Shown here: positions 26,917-35,174 of the stretch, in pieces
Numbering within the stretch: the stretch's first letter is position 1
Layout of the letters: each line of letters begins with the position of its first letter
Source: Methanomicrobiaceae archaeon
GTDB lineage: Archaea; Halobacteriota; Methanomicrobia; Methanomicrobiales; Methanomicrobiaceae
NCBI GenBank assembly: GCA_016926855.1
Contig: JAFGNT010000004.1
Span: forward strand, 1 to 64,000
Length of the DNA: 64,000 bases
Direction of reading: 5' to 3'
The notes under the pieces: generated by a model
Database searches by the model: none
What the model saw: the letters and a program-made list of their open reading frames with translations, nothing else
What the model was told of the DNA's origin: nothing
Made by a program: the position numbers and the translations under genes

Positions 26917-27740
26917 AGCAGGGGAGAGTGTAAGGCGGCCGGTAGATCTTCCTTTTTTTCAACGACGACCGAGGATTCCTCAAGCATCAGGTTGACACGC
27001 TCGGCGTGGCCGGCCCGCCGAAAATCGGTGCGAAGTGAAACGACCGGTTTCTCAAGTGCATACGCGAATCCCATCTCCCAAGAAGTTCCCGAATCGGCAT
27101 CCGCCCCGTCGATGACCGCCACCACATAATCAACCGCCCGGAGTGCCTCGAGATGCCGGGCAAAGATGGCACGGTGCTCGTCGCGGTTCCGGGTATGGCT
27201 CGTGTCGCCGACCTCCTGCGGAAGGTAGACATCACAGAAGTGCGCCGTGAGCAATGAGTGGATTTCACGGTTATAGGCCTGCTCCGCCTCGGAAAAAAGG
27301 GGCGCCGCAAGATAAACCCGGTATGCCGCAAAAGTTTTTACATCGATTGCCCGGATTTCCGAAAACCGCGCAAGAAACGCCCCCCGCCCCTCCTCTGCGG
27401 GTGCGATGCGGTGGGTTCGGTTCATCCCGCAGGCAGGTGAGGCATCGGCCCCGATGATGGCAAGCGGGGCACCTCTCCGGTCGATTACCTCCCTGACGTG
27501 CTGTTCCTGCTCATCGAGAATACGGGCACACTCTTCGGTATCAAGAAGGGCCTTATAGCTTCCCGGCATCCTGCCCCTGCCGAGATACTCCGTCTCCGGA
27601 TAGGGCAGCAGTACCACCTCAATATTAAAACGGCGGCACCGTTCAATGCATGCGGTGAACGCTTTTCTGTCCTCCTGCCGTGTAATACCCTCCGCCCGGA
27701 GGGACGGATCCTGCACGCAGGGGCACATCAGTACATACAT
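26913..27740 (-). CDS. Two-domain protein: Cys-containing N-terminal domain plus nucleoside 2-deoxyribosyltransferase-like domain
   Basis: The C-terminal half (about 145-275) is a nucleoside 2-deoxyribosyltransferase fold: VYLAAPLFSEAEQAYNREI, then DYVVAVIDGADADSGTSWEMGFAYAL, with the catalytic Glu in WEMGFA. The N-terminal half begins MCPCVQDPS and ends IGADASPACGMNRTHR, Cys-containing loops like those of DUF523-type proteins. A role in nucleotide or modified-nucleoside salvage is likely for the C-terminal domain. The start MYVLMCPC is chosen at 27740; only 30 bp then separate it from the divergent Tsr3 gene, so the two promoters must overlap coding DNA. Confidence 0.75.
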   Translation of the reverse strand: MYVLMCPCVQDPSLRAEGITRQEDRKAFTACIERCRRFNIEVVLLPYPETEYLGRGRMPGSYKALLDTEECARILDEQEQHVREVIDRRGAPLAIIGADASPACGMNRTHRIAPAEEGRGAFLARFSEIRAIDVKTFAAYRVYLAAPLFSEAEQAYNREIHSLLTAHFCDVYLPQEVGDTSHTRNRDEHRAIFARHLEALRAVDYVVAVIDGADADSGTSWEMGFAYALEKPVVSLRTDFRRAGHAERVNLMLEESSVVVEKKEDLPAALHSPLL

Positions 27741-27770
27741 TGAAGAGAGATTCGCGCTCAACCGTTTTAG

Positions 27771-28268
27771 ATGATACCACTCTTTGCCTTTCGCGACAAC
27801 TCCTGCCATCCAAAAAAATGCACGGTGAAGAAGCTGGAGCGGGCAGGGATGGTTAAAATCGTAACGAATCTCGCAAAAATCCCAAGGAATTCCCTTATTC
27901 TTGACCCGACTGCCATCCAGGCGATCTCCCCGGCCGATCGCAGTGCGCCGTCTATCACCGCGCTTGATTGCTCATGGGAGGTCCTCGATCCGGGTATCGT
28001 CAGGCGCTTCCGTATACGCCGGGCGCTTCCCTTTCTTGTCGCTGCAAACCCGGTGAATTTCGGGCGTCCCTTTCGACTTACATCAGCCGAGGCGCTTGCG
28101 GCCGCACTCTGGATTCTCGGTGAACCCGAACAGGCGACGGCGGTGCTCCGTCGGTTTGGCTGGGGTGAGCGGTTCCTGGAAGTGAATGCGGAACCACTCG
28201 CCGAATATGCCGCCGCTCTGACAAGTGACGACATCATCCGGATTCAGTCCGAGTATATCGGCGAGTGA
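27771..28268 (+). CDS. tsr3: rRNA aminocarboxypropyltransferase Tsr3 (DUF367)
   Basis: The 165-residue protein matches the archaeal Tsr3 family, which transfers the aminocarboxypropyl group of SAM to a small-subunit rRNA pseudouridine late in ribosome maturation. Typical blocks are the opening DNSCHPKKCTVKKL, ISPADRSAP, ALDCSWEVLD, LPFLVAANPVNFGRP and LTSAEALAAALWILG. The length is normal and no key block is missing. The start at ATG 27771 leaves a very short divergent gap. Confidence 0.9.
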   Translation: MIPLFAFRDNSCHPKKCTVKKLERAGMVKIVTNLAKIPRNSLILDPTAIQAISPADRSAPSITALDCSWEVLDPGIVRRFRIRRALPFLVAANPVNFGRPFRLTSAEALAAALWILGEPEQATAVLRRFGWGERFLEVNAEPLAEYAAALTSDDIIRIQSEYIGE

Positions 28269-28465
28269 GGTAAAATCCGGCAGTCAGCCGAAGGAGAATG
28301 AGCCGATACCCCCCCAATAGGGAGAAGTATCCGTAGGTTATCGTATGTGGCCCTGCCGCATAATTTCCGGAAGGGAGACCGATGCCTTACCTTTGACCCC
28401 GATACTTCCTCAACGGATCCGTGACCCACGCCTGAGAACGATCTCAGTCCCGGGAAGGATAATGT

Positions 28466-28481
28466 TTATCATTAGTGATAA
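28466..28481. promoter_or_regulatory. Palindrome TTATCATTAGTGATAA before the ABC exporter operon
   Basis: TTATCA and TGATAA are perfect 6-bp arms around a 4-bp centre, lying 27-42 bp before the ATP-binding-protein start. The site contains or overlaps a TATA-like TTTATC, so a repressor bound here could block transcription factor B/TBP loading. It is a candidate operator. The rest of the 239-bp gap shows nothing clear. Confidence 0.45.
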
Positions 28482-28507
28482 TCAATAGAGGTAATCTAAG
28501 GTGAATT

Positions 28508-29233
28508 ATGCATGGCATCATTGAAGCGGATGGCCTGACACGGACCTTCGGGGATGTGACCGCAGTTGATCACGTCACCCTCACCATTCCTCAGGGGGAA
28601 CTCTTCGGACTTCTCGGTCCCAATGGTTCGGGAAAGACCACCATGAATAAACTAATGACGGGTCAGATACGCCCGACGGAAGGAACCGTCCGCGTGATGG
28701 ACCTCGATGTAGCTGAAGATCCACTCGGTGTCCGTCGGAAAGTCGGCATCATTCCGGAACAGGAGACGCCCCCCTCGTTTCTCACGGCGGAGGAATACCT
28801 GCATTTCGTGGGTAAAATCAGGGGCCTGACCGACATGGAAGAGCGGGCGAACTCGTGGTTTAATATACTGGAATTCCGGGACAAAAAGGAAGTGCTCTGT
28901 AAGGATCTCTCCCGGGGAACACGGCAGAAGCTGATGGTGGCACAGGCATTTCTCCACGAACCTCCCCTTGCTTTCATTGACGAACCCCTGATAAACCTCG
29001 ATCCGGTCATGCAGCGGACCGTGAAAGACTTTCTCCAGGAATATGTCTTTAAGGGTGGCACGGTCTTCTTTTCCACCCATATTCTTGGCATTGCCGAAGA
29101 GATCTGCACTTCATTTGCCATCCTCTCCGAGGGGTCCATCCTCCACCACGGCACCATCGATGAACTTCGGATGGACAACCGGAAACTCGAAGGATTTTTC
29201 CTCGAACGGGTGAGAGGGACGGCGCATGCGTGA
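28508..29233 (+). CDS. ABC transporter ATP-binding protein
   Basis: A full ABC ATPase of 241 residues. Walker A is GPNGSGKTT (about 38-46), the Q-loop is IPEQETP, the signature is the degenerate LSRGTRQK, Walker B is PPLAFIDEP and the H-loop is FFSTHI. The organisation resembles ABC-2-type exporters. It overlaps the permease gene by eight bases and forms an operon with it. The substrate is unknown. Confidence 0.9.
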   Translation: MHGIIEADGLTRTFGDVTAVDHVTLTIPQGELFGLLGPNGSGKTTMNKLMTGQIRPTEGTVRVMDLDVAEDPLGVRRKVGIIPEQETPPSFLTAEEYLHFVGKIRGLTDMEERANSWFNILEFRDKKEVLCKDLSRGTRQKLMVAQAFLHEPPLAFIDEPLINLDPVMQRTVKDFLQEYVFKGGTVFFSTHILGIAEEICTSFAILSEGSILHHGTIDELRMDNRKLEGFFLERVRGTAHA

Positions 29234-30629
29234 ACTCTTCGTTGCGATGCTGAAGGAGGAGTGGCGGATCCACTCCACGATGACCGGAAACCTCGGTTTT
29301 GCGCTCTTTCCAATCATGATTGCAGGATTCACCTTCATGGCCGCATGGATCCTCCCCGTTCTTCCCGGGATCGTTCCCATCGATACCCTTGCATTCATCG
29401 TTCACGCACTGTTTGCGCTGATGGGTGTGATGGTCGGAAGTTTCGGGATCATGGGGCGTGAGTTCATGAACCGCCGATTCGGGCAGGCCAGCCTTATTGC
29501 CTACTCATCGCGGAGTCTCCCCGTCTCGGAGCGCCGGATATTTTCCGTGTTTATTGCCAAGGACGTAGTCTTCTACCTCTTCCTCTGGGTGATCCCCGCC
29601 GTGCTGGGAATCGCTGCGGCAGCCCCCTTCATCGGCCTCAGCCCGGGCCTTCCCCCTCTCCTCCTGCTCACTTTTACCCTCTCGTTCCTCGAAGGGCTTG
29701 CTATCGTTTTCTTCCTCTCGACGATCTATGCCCACTCACCCCGGATCGCAGGGGCACTCATCGCGGGTGCGGCACTCGCCATCGGCGGAGCATCGCTTGT
29801 GGGCATCGGGCCCGCCGTACTGCTGCCGCCCTATGCTTTCCTGCTTGCACCATCCGCCCTCCCGCTTCTGGCATCCCTCGTCCTGATTGCAGTTCCTGGT
29901 GCATGTTCCATCGTATGGGCGACGGTAGACTATCCCGATGCGACACGCCGGTTCCCAAACGCCCTCACCGGCCTCGTCCGCAGGTTCCGGTTCTTCTCCA
30001 ATCCCTGGTTCGTGGCAAAGGACGCTCTCGACCTCATCCGTAGCGAAGGCGGGATTGCCAAGCTGGTTTTTTCCTTCCTGATGCCGCTCGCACTCATCTG
30101 GGTGTTTCTCTCCGTTCTCTTCCGGTTCATTCCGGGAATCAGCCCGCTTATCGTCTTTGCTATCCTCCTCGGCGTGATCTCGTCGACTACCTACAACTGG
30201 CTGACGGAGTTCGAGTCCTTTTCATCCTATGCATTCCTGCCGGTCGACGTGCGGACGGTTCTGATGAGCAAACTGCAGAGCTACGTGGTAATCAACATCG
30301 TTTCCCTCGCCGTGCTTCTCGCCATTGCCTTCGGCACCGGGGAAGCGGGGCTCGTCGTTCCCGCGGTGCTCGTCTTTGTCTCGGTGTCGGCATACACCCT
30401 CGCCGTCACCGTCCGCCTTACCGGACTGTACCCGTCCACCATGCTCTACAACGCCCGGGTTTTTTTCACGTACATCGCCGCGATCGCACCCGTGCTCCTG
30501 ATACTCATCTTCTCGTCGATTGGACACCCGTGGGTTGCAGCAGCAGGTGTGCTGCTTCTCCCTGTCGCATGGATCCTGATTAGCCGCGCTTCCCTCCGGT
30601 GGACGGTCTGGGAAATGCCGAGCTATTAG
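29226..30629 (+). CDS. ABC-type transport permease (ABC-2-like)
   Basis: The 467-residue protein has about twelve hydrophobic helices in two halves, separated by a hydrophilic stretch (about 230-270, DYPDATRRFPNALTG). It starts inside the ATPase gene, so translation is coupled. The arrangement of one ATPase and one long permease fits an ABC-2-type exporter. The sequence carries no clue to its substrate. Confidence 0.8.
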   Translation: MRELFVAMLKEEWRIHSTMTGNLGFALFPIMIAGFTFMAAWILPVLPGIVPIDTLAFIVHALFALMGVMVGSFGIMGREFMNRRFGQASLIAYSSRSLPVSERRIFSVFIAKDVVFYLFLWVIPAVLGIAAAAPFIGLSPGLPPLLLLTFTLSFLEGLAIVFFLSTIYAHSPRIAGALIAGAALAIGGASLVGIGPAVLLPPYAFLLAPSALPLLASLVLIAVPGACSIVWATVDYPDATRRFPNALTGLVRRFRFFSNPWFVAKDALDLIRSEGGIAKLVFSFLMPLALIWVFLSVLFRFIPGISPLIVFAILLGVISSTTYNWLTEFESFSSYAFLPVDVRTVLMSKLQSYVVINIVSLAVLLAIAFGTGEAGLVVPAVLVFVSVSAYTLAVTVRLTGLYPSTMLYNARVFFTYIAAIAPVLLILIFSSIGHPWVAAAGVLLLPVAWILISRASLRWTVWEMPSY

Positions 30630-30741
30630 GAGCCGGCGGGGAGACCTCTCCTCCCCTGAGTGTTATTTCGGGAGGATTTTTTTCGAAAGGGGACGGGCGA
30701 TAGTTTTATCACCGGGGGAGCGGGAAACGATTGACGTGCAA

Positions 30742-31185
30742 ATGACTCCTTCTGACTCTTCTCCCCTCATTCGGAACCGTTTCATCGGAGTGAGTATTCT
30801 CGTCGCATCTCTCCTTTTCATTACCTGGTACGGGATGATCCTGACCTGCGGGTGCTCGGGACAGCCGGGGGAGGGTGGTCTCGAGGGGCGGGTCACCATC
30901 GGTCCGCTCTGCCCGGTCGAGCCTTGCAACGCGACGCAGGAGACAATCAGTGCGGCATATGCAGCACGAAAGGTTATCGTATATGATACTGACGGGGCCA
31001 CGGTCGTCCGTACACTGTCCATCGATCCCGACAAGGGGTACCGCACTACTCTTCCGCCGGGGGAATACGTAATTGACATCGCCCGGACCGGCATCGACCG
31101 GAGCAACGACGTCCCCCGGCAGGTGACGATCCGGACGGGAGAGACGGTCCGCGTTGATATCACAATGGATACGGGGATCCGGTAG
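30742..31185 (+). CDS. Small exported lipoprotein-like protein with Ig/CarboxypepD_reg-like domain
   Basis: A hydrophobic N-terminal helix (about 15-33) ends near TCGCSG, a possible lipobox. The rest is one small beta domain with LEGRVTIGPLCPVEPC and the late PPGEYVIDI strand, as seen in carboxypeptidase-regulatory-like or PEGA-type modules. A GTG at 30736 is an alternative start two codons upstream. It sits after the ABC exporter on the same strand, but with a gap of 112 bp. Confidence 0.65.
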   Translation: MTPSDSSPLIRNRFIGVSILVASLLFITWYGMILTCGCSGQPGEGGLEGRVTIGPLCPVEPCNATQETISAAYAARKVIVYDTDGATVVRTLSIDPDKGYRTTLPPGEYVIDIARTGIDRSNDVPRQVTIRTGETVRVDITMDTGIR

Positions 31186-31240
31186 CCTAAAAGCCTAAAT
31201 CCCGTGAGGAGAATACACCATCCCTGAGAGGGATACATGT

Positions 31241-31402
31241 ATAACGAAGTATCTCTGTGACGTCTGCACTGTGAACGAGTATGTTGTTGAAAACGGCGAT
31301 ACCGGCCTGAACATACAGGCGGGCACGCTGCCTGCCGATTTTCCGGATGACTGGGAATGCCCTGTCTGCGCCTCGGATAAGACGCACATGCATCCGGTAT
31401 GA
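31241..31402 (+). CDS. Rubredoxin, apparently started at ATA
   Basis: The 53-residue product is a rubredoxin: iron-binding CDVC (residues 6-9), the FPDDWECPVC segment, and both Cys pairs intact. It would carry single electrons to oxidoreductases or oxygen/peroxide-detoxifying enzymes. No ATG, GTG or TTG starts the frame. GAGGG (31228-31232) stands 8 nt before ATA at 31241, exactly where related proteins begin MTKY. An ATG four bases earlier is out of frame, so an insertion there is the alternative. Another rubredoxin copy follows 50 bp downstream. Confidence 0.7.
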   Translation: MTKYLCDVCTVNEYVVENGDTGLNIQAGTLPADFPDDWECPVCASDKTHMHPV

Positions 31403-31451
31403 AGGAATTTTCCTTCTTTCTGTCCATTCCGGTTCCGGGAGAGGATGAAAA

Positions 31452-31616
31452 TTGACACGATATGTCTGTGATCTCTTCACCATCTTCGAGTATATCGTCG
31501 AAAACGGAGATGAAGAGACACATATCCCGCCGGGAACATACCCGGCCGATTTTCCCGACGACTGGAAGTGACCGGTCTGTGGAGTGGATAAAACTCACCA
31601 GAGAGCCCGTTCGTGA
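31452..31616 (+). pseudogene. Second rubredoxin copy, interrupted by TGA at a Cys position
   Basis: From TTG 31452, seven bases after a GAGG ribosome site, the frame reads TRYVCDLFTIFEY and continues to FPDDWK, closely like the first copy. At 31569-31571 a TGA stands exactly where TGC codes the third iron ligand of the upstream rubredoxin. The frame then goes on PVCGVDKTHQRARS to a stop at 31614-31616. The second Cys of the first knuckle is Phe (CDLF). Two of four ligands are thus lost, so a decaying duplicate is most likely; UGA as selenocysteine is less likely. Confidence 0.7.
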
Positions 31617-31680
31617 AAAAAGTGGCAGGAACCTTGCCTGAGGAATAAGGACTGGCACCCGGTGAAAGAAGGGTTATGTC

Positions 31681-32334
31681 TTACTCATCGTCAGAAAATT
31701 CGCACTCCAGGTGTGTGCCATCGCAAAACGGCTTCCTGTGTGAGTGACCGCACCGGCAGAGCGTATAGTGCTCAGGGATGGCGGGCTGTTCACCGCCCGG
31801 ATTGTGAAGCTCAATGCCCCCGACCACGTCATACTGGCGATCCTTCTGTACACGGATTGAGGGGTCGCGCACATCGTTCTTTCCGCGTTTCCCGTCGCGG
31901 GAGTACCAGAGTGCTCCCGAGGGGCAGGTGCGTACCACGCGTTCAACCTCATAGGCATATCCCTCGTCGGGCTGAACACGGGGAGTTTCACCGGGCCGGA
32001 ACACCGACGGGAGATACTCGGTGCATATACCTTCGTGGCAGCATGCCCGGCGGTTTTCATAGACCGTCACCTGCTTCCCCTCGTAAGTATCGACGCGGTC
32101 CGGCAGCCCGCCTTCCTCCGGATCCCCGCAGAAACCGGCCTCGCGGTGGCTGCCGTCACAGAATGGTTTCTTCTTTGACTCCCCACACCGGCAGAGCGCC
32201 ATGTGCGGCTTCGTCTCCAGTGCATTGCCCTCTGCGTCCAGCAGGTGTTTGCAATTCCTGACAATCAGGGGGCCGTCGCTCTCTACATCAATAGAGGGTG
32301 CGGCAGCGTCGTTGCCGGCTTCGGATGCGTCCAT
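31681..32334 (-). CDS. Iron-sulfur protein: CDGSH - mono-cluster (DUF1271-like) - CDGSH
   Basis: Two CDGSH 2Fe-2S motifs flank a middle domain: CRCGESKKKPFCDGSH (about 48-63) and CRCGHSHRKPFCDGTH (about 193-208), with the three Cys and one His ligands intact in each. The middle (about 80-130) has CCHEGICTEYLPSVF and a CPSGAL ferredoxin-like Cys, matching the divergent 4Fe-4S domain known as DUF1271. The whole protein is 217 residues and could pass electrons between clusters. It lies next to two rubredoxin copies on the opposite strand, suggesting a redox or oxidative-stress neighbourhood. Confidence 0.85.
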   Translation of the reverse strand: MDASEAGNDAAAPSIDVESDGPLIVRNCKHLLDAEGNALETKPHMALCRCGESKKKPFCDGSHREAGFCGDPEEGGLPDRVDTYEGKQVTVYENRRACCHEGICTEYLPSVFRPGETPRVQPDEGYAYEVERVVRTCPSGALWYSRDGKRGKNDVRDPSIRVQKDRQYDVVGGIELHNPGGEQPAIPEHYTLCRCGHSHRKPFCDGTHLECEFSDDE

Positions 32335-32406
32335 ACACCTTATGTACCCGGGGCCGGTGATGATGATTGTGCTGGTCCGGGGAGCCAGATGTGCGTGCTC
32401 CGCCCG

Positions 32407-33165
32407 TCAGAATACCGAATACCGGCCTTCACCGGCGACGAGCTTTCCGGGTGCCGCCTGCCACCCGTCCCCTGCGAGGGTGACGATGACCGTATCCCGG
32501 TAGGCATTCCCCGACCAGCCGAGAATCCACCATTCGTTCCTCCCCCCGGCGCTGACCGACACCGTAAGGGCGTCCGGGCGGGTGGCATTGTACCGGGAAT
32601 AGACCCGTGTATCGTAGTGGGTGCAGACGAGCGGCAGTGACGGGGGATGCGGGAAGTCACACGTTACGGATGTCAGGTTGTGTCTCGGGAGAAGCAGCGG
32701 CTCGGTGCGGTCCGGGTGTTGTGTGGTAATGGGAGAGGCGGACGGGACAGATATCGACAGGATGAGGGGATATGCCCCCGCATTCCCGGCACCCTGGGGA
32801 GCGGTGGGGCCTTCCTCCCCTTCCATGAGCGGTTCCGGAGTGTGAGGCGGGCGGGGAGTGATGGCTTCTGCGGAGATGCGGAGCATGCGTACCTCCCCGT
32901 CCTCGAGGACGGTCAGGTCCCAGCCGGGAGGAACACCGGCAAGCTTTCCGTCGGCGATGGCATCGGCAACCGGTGAGATCCCATCGCGGGCGGGAAGGGG
33001 CAGAATGACGGTTGCGTTAGTGACGGGGATGGTGGCCTCGAAGGTCGCCTCCCATGAATAATCGTGCGAAAGGGATACCGTGTACCAGTATGCACCCGAT
33101 GAGGCAGCAAGGATGATAACGGCAGCGAAGCCCACAAGCATGATTTTAAGCGGATTCATTCTCAT
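32407..33165 (-). CDS. Membrane-anchored extracytoplasmic protein of unknown function
   Basis: An N-terminal hydrophobic helix (MNPLKIMLVGFAAVIILAASS) anchors or exports a protein of 252 residues. The rest is beta-rich, with ATVILPLPARDGISPV and a final WILGWSGNAYRDTVIVTLAGDGWQ block that looks conserved among surface proteins of methanogens. No catalytic motif is apparent. ATG 33165 and ATG 33159 are both usable; the ten residues further upstream look non-coding. Confidence 0.6.
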   Translation of the reverse strand: MRMNPLKIMLVGFAAVIILAASSGAYWYTVSLSHDYSWEATFEATIPVTNATVILPLPARDGISPVADAIADGKLAGVPPGWDLTVLEDGEVRMLRISAEAITPRPPHTPEPLMEGEEGPTAPQGAGNAGAYPLILSISVPSASPITTQHPDRTEPLLLPRHNLTSVTCDFPHPPSLPLVCTHYDTRVYSRYNATRPDALTVSVSAGGRNEWWILGWSGNAYRDTVIVTLAGDGWQAAPGKLVAGEGRYSVF

Positions 33166-33340
33166 ATCCCGGTTATCCGTGCAGCAATGCACCTGTCAAA
33201 TTATCCCCCTGCGGACGCGATAATCGTTGTGGTGGAGCTGGCTCTCTGCAATGGAGGGGCATCAGTTTCACGCCGCGCACGGCTCCCCATTATACCGTAC
33301 ATCAGCCGTAACCCCTGAAGTACCGAAAGGGTGTCTTACA

Positions 33341-33742
33341 ATGCTGAAAAAAGCGGGATATCTTCACCTCAGCAGGCAGCACGCAGAGGATCGCCACGGA
33401 TATGTTCATCGGATTGCCGAAGTCCGCATCCGGGAAAGGCGCTATGCCGTCAGGGCAGGTGAACTCTCAGCAATTCTGCGGGGGCCCGGAACCGCCCGGA
33501 TCGAGCATCTCGGGCACCGCTGGACGCAGCACCTCGAAGGTGAGGCAGGATCCGCTTACTGCTCGCGATCCGGCCGGGGCGTGATCATCGAACTCGATAG
33601 CGGGGAACGCTATGCGCTTCCGGCGGAAGGTGTTCGTGCCGTCCTGACCGGATCCGTATCCTACACCCGAATTTCAGAAATTGCGCCCGCCCGTCCGGTC
33701 GGATGGGTTCATACGGGTGTGCAGACCGAGCTTCCGGCCTAA
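33341..33742 (+). CDS. Conserved-looking hypothetical protein
   Basis: From MLKKAGYLHLSRQH the product is 133 residues, beta-rich and basic, with repeated hydrophobic strands such as YAVRAGELSAILRG and GVIIELDSGERYALPAEGV. An AAAGGGTG ribosome site stands nine bases before ATG 33341. The frame is open upstream to 33227, but that part has low coding character. I do not recognise the family. Its end overlaps the convergent ROK gene by four bases. Confidence 0.6.
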   Translation: MLKKAGYLHLSRQHAEDRHGYVHRIAEVRIRERRYAVRAGELSAILRGPGTARIEHLGHRWTQHLEGEAGSAYCSRSGRGVIIELDSGERYALPAEGVRAVLTGSVSYTRISEIAPARPVGWVHTGVQTELPA

Positions 33743-34704
33743 AATTTCAGGCCCTGAAGATCAAAGGCATGAGCTGCCGCACCCAGCAGCGGCGCGTCAC
33801 CCCCGAGCGCACTGGTATGGAGCGACGGCACCGTAAGATACCGGTCGCGGTACCTCTCAATCTGAGGGAGGAGAAGGGAAGCATTCTCCCGCGCAACGGG
33901 TCCGTCGAAGATGATGCGCTCCGGTTCATACGCGACCGTCACCCCTGAGACGCCGCGTGCATTAATCCGGCCGAGTTCGTCTGCAAATGCACATGCACAA
34001 TGGTCACCGTCGCGGACAGCCTGAAATAGGGCGGCGGCGGTCGCCACATCCCTGCCGGCTTCAGGATTGCACCCTTCCACCGAGCACCATCGGGTGAAAA
34101 ACGCCGGGATGCTCCTGCCGGACGCATACGCCTCCCAGTGCCCTTCATGACCGCAGCCGCACCTCATACCATACCGCGAATCGACATAGAGATGCCCGAT
34201 CTCGCCCGCATTCCCGTGCCACCCGCCGAGCAGCCTGCCGTCTACTATCGCACCCCCGCCTATGCCGGTTGAGAGCGTAATATAGACTGCATTCTCACAC
34301 TCCCGCGCAGCACCGAGCCACCGCTCTCCGGCGATGCCTGCACGAGCGTCATTCATCAGATATACGGGCACCCCCCACTGCCCGGCAAGAGGTTCCACGA
34401 GATCAATCCTGCCAAACGCCATGTTCGGCGAAGAAACCACCGCACCACGGGCGGAATCAATCGGCCCCGCGGCACTCACACTCACAGCCTGAAAGCAGGC
34501 TGTCCCGCGAGATAGCCCGATCGATGCTATCAGGTCGCCGATGCGGTTTGCAACGACGTCACCCGAATGCCCTGATGTCGGCGTGCCCGCCTCCGCCCGG
34601 CGCAGGATAACCCCTCCGGCGGAAACCAGTGCCACGCGGATCCGGGTTGCCCCTAAATCAACAGTAATTACTTCCCCCGTGACTCCCTGTCCTGTGTGTG
34701 CCAT
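33739..34704 (-). CDS. ROK family sugar kinase
   Basis: The 321-residue protein shows the ROK phosphate loop ITVDLGATRIRVALVS (about 13-28), the catalytic Asp in MNDARAGIAGE, the ATP loop LSTGIGGGAIVDG, the ROK His in GNAGEIGHLYVD and a partial zinc motif RCGCGHEGHWEAYASG. In the zinc motif a His replaces the last usual Cys. Such proteins phosphorylate glucose, N-acetylmannosamine or related sugars. The start is ATG 34704, chosen because the preceding in-frame stretch is Arg/Pro-rich noise. Confidence 0.85.
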   Translation of the reverse strand: MAHTGQGVTGEVITVDLGATRIRVALVSAGGVILRRAEAGTPTSGHSGDVVANRIGDLIASIGLSRGTACFQAVSVSAAGPIDSARGAVVSSPNMAFGRIDLVEPLAGQWGVPVYLMNDARAGIAGERWLGAARECENAVYITLSTGIGGGAIVDGRLLGGWHGNAGEIGHLYVDSRYGMRCGCGHEGHWEAYASGRSIPAFFTRWCSVEGCNPEAGRDVATAAALFQAVRDGDHCACAFADELGRINARGVSGVTVAYEPERIIFDGPVARENASLLLPQIERYRDRYLTVPSLHTSALGGDAPLLGAAAHAFDLQGLKF

Positions 34705-34848
34705 ATCTATTCTTCCAAAAAGAGATGGACCTTCGCCGAACTTAACTGGATGTGGCCGGAATCGCGCCCTGCAGGGAGAGCCTGCAGGGAGGATACCGAG
34801 GTTTTTTATTGTCCTGAGCAATATGCAGGTCATAGCGTTGTGATTGTT

Positions 34849-35124
34849 ATGAGCGAAAAGAAACGCGTGTCAGCCGAAGAGGCGAAAAAGATCGGAGAAG
34901 CGCTGGGAATCCGGTGGGATAAATTCGATGTCGAACAGTTCAGGGCGGGAATGGATGTCGAACTGGAACACGGCACCGAGGACTCGCACACAAATGTCAC
35001 CAACGACGATATGATGACAACCGGGAAGATTGCCCTGGCTCACCTCAATGAATTTCCGGATTACTACGATCGCCTCGAAAAGATGGAAGAGGAAGCAAAA
35101 GAATACTGGAAAAACCGGAAATAA
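34849..35124 (+). CDS. DUF5661 family protein
   Basis: The 91-residue acidic/basic protein starts MSEKKRVSAEEAKKIGEALG and contains FDVEQFRAGMDVELEHG, DSHTNVTNDDMMTTGKIALAHL and a final DYYDRLEKMEEEAKEYW helix. This is the typical DUF5661 layout, found mostly in archaea and phage-related bacterial loci, with no proven role. The conserved E-H-G-x(4)-H block could bind metal. The start is ATG 34849; the open frame before it runs over the ROK promoter and is not coding. Confidence 0.75.
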   Translation: MSEKKRVSAEEAKKIGEALGIRWDKFDVEQFRAGMDVELEHGTEDSHTNVTNDDMMTTGKIALAHLNEFPDYYDRLEKMEEEAKEYWKNRK

Positions 35125-35174
35125 GAGTGAAACCCCCTATCATCGGGAACCGTGACGAGGGAGGGGGTATTCCG

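Noticed and set aside
30663-31658. Minus-strand frame of 331 codons across the small lipoprotein and the rubredoxins
   Set aside because: It overlaps three plus-strand regions with recognisable domains; its own translation is Arg/Ser-rich and featureless.
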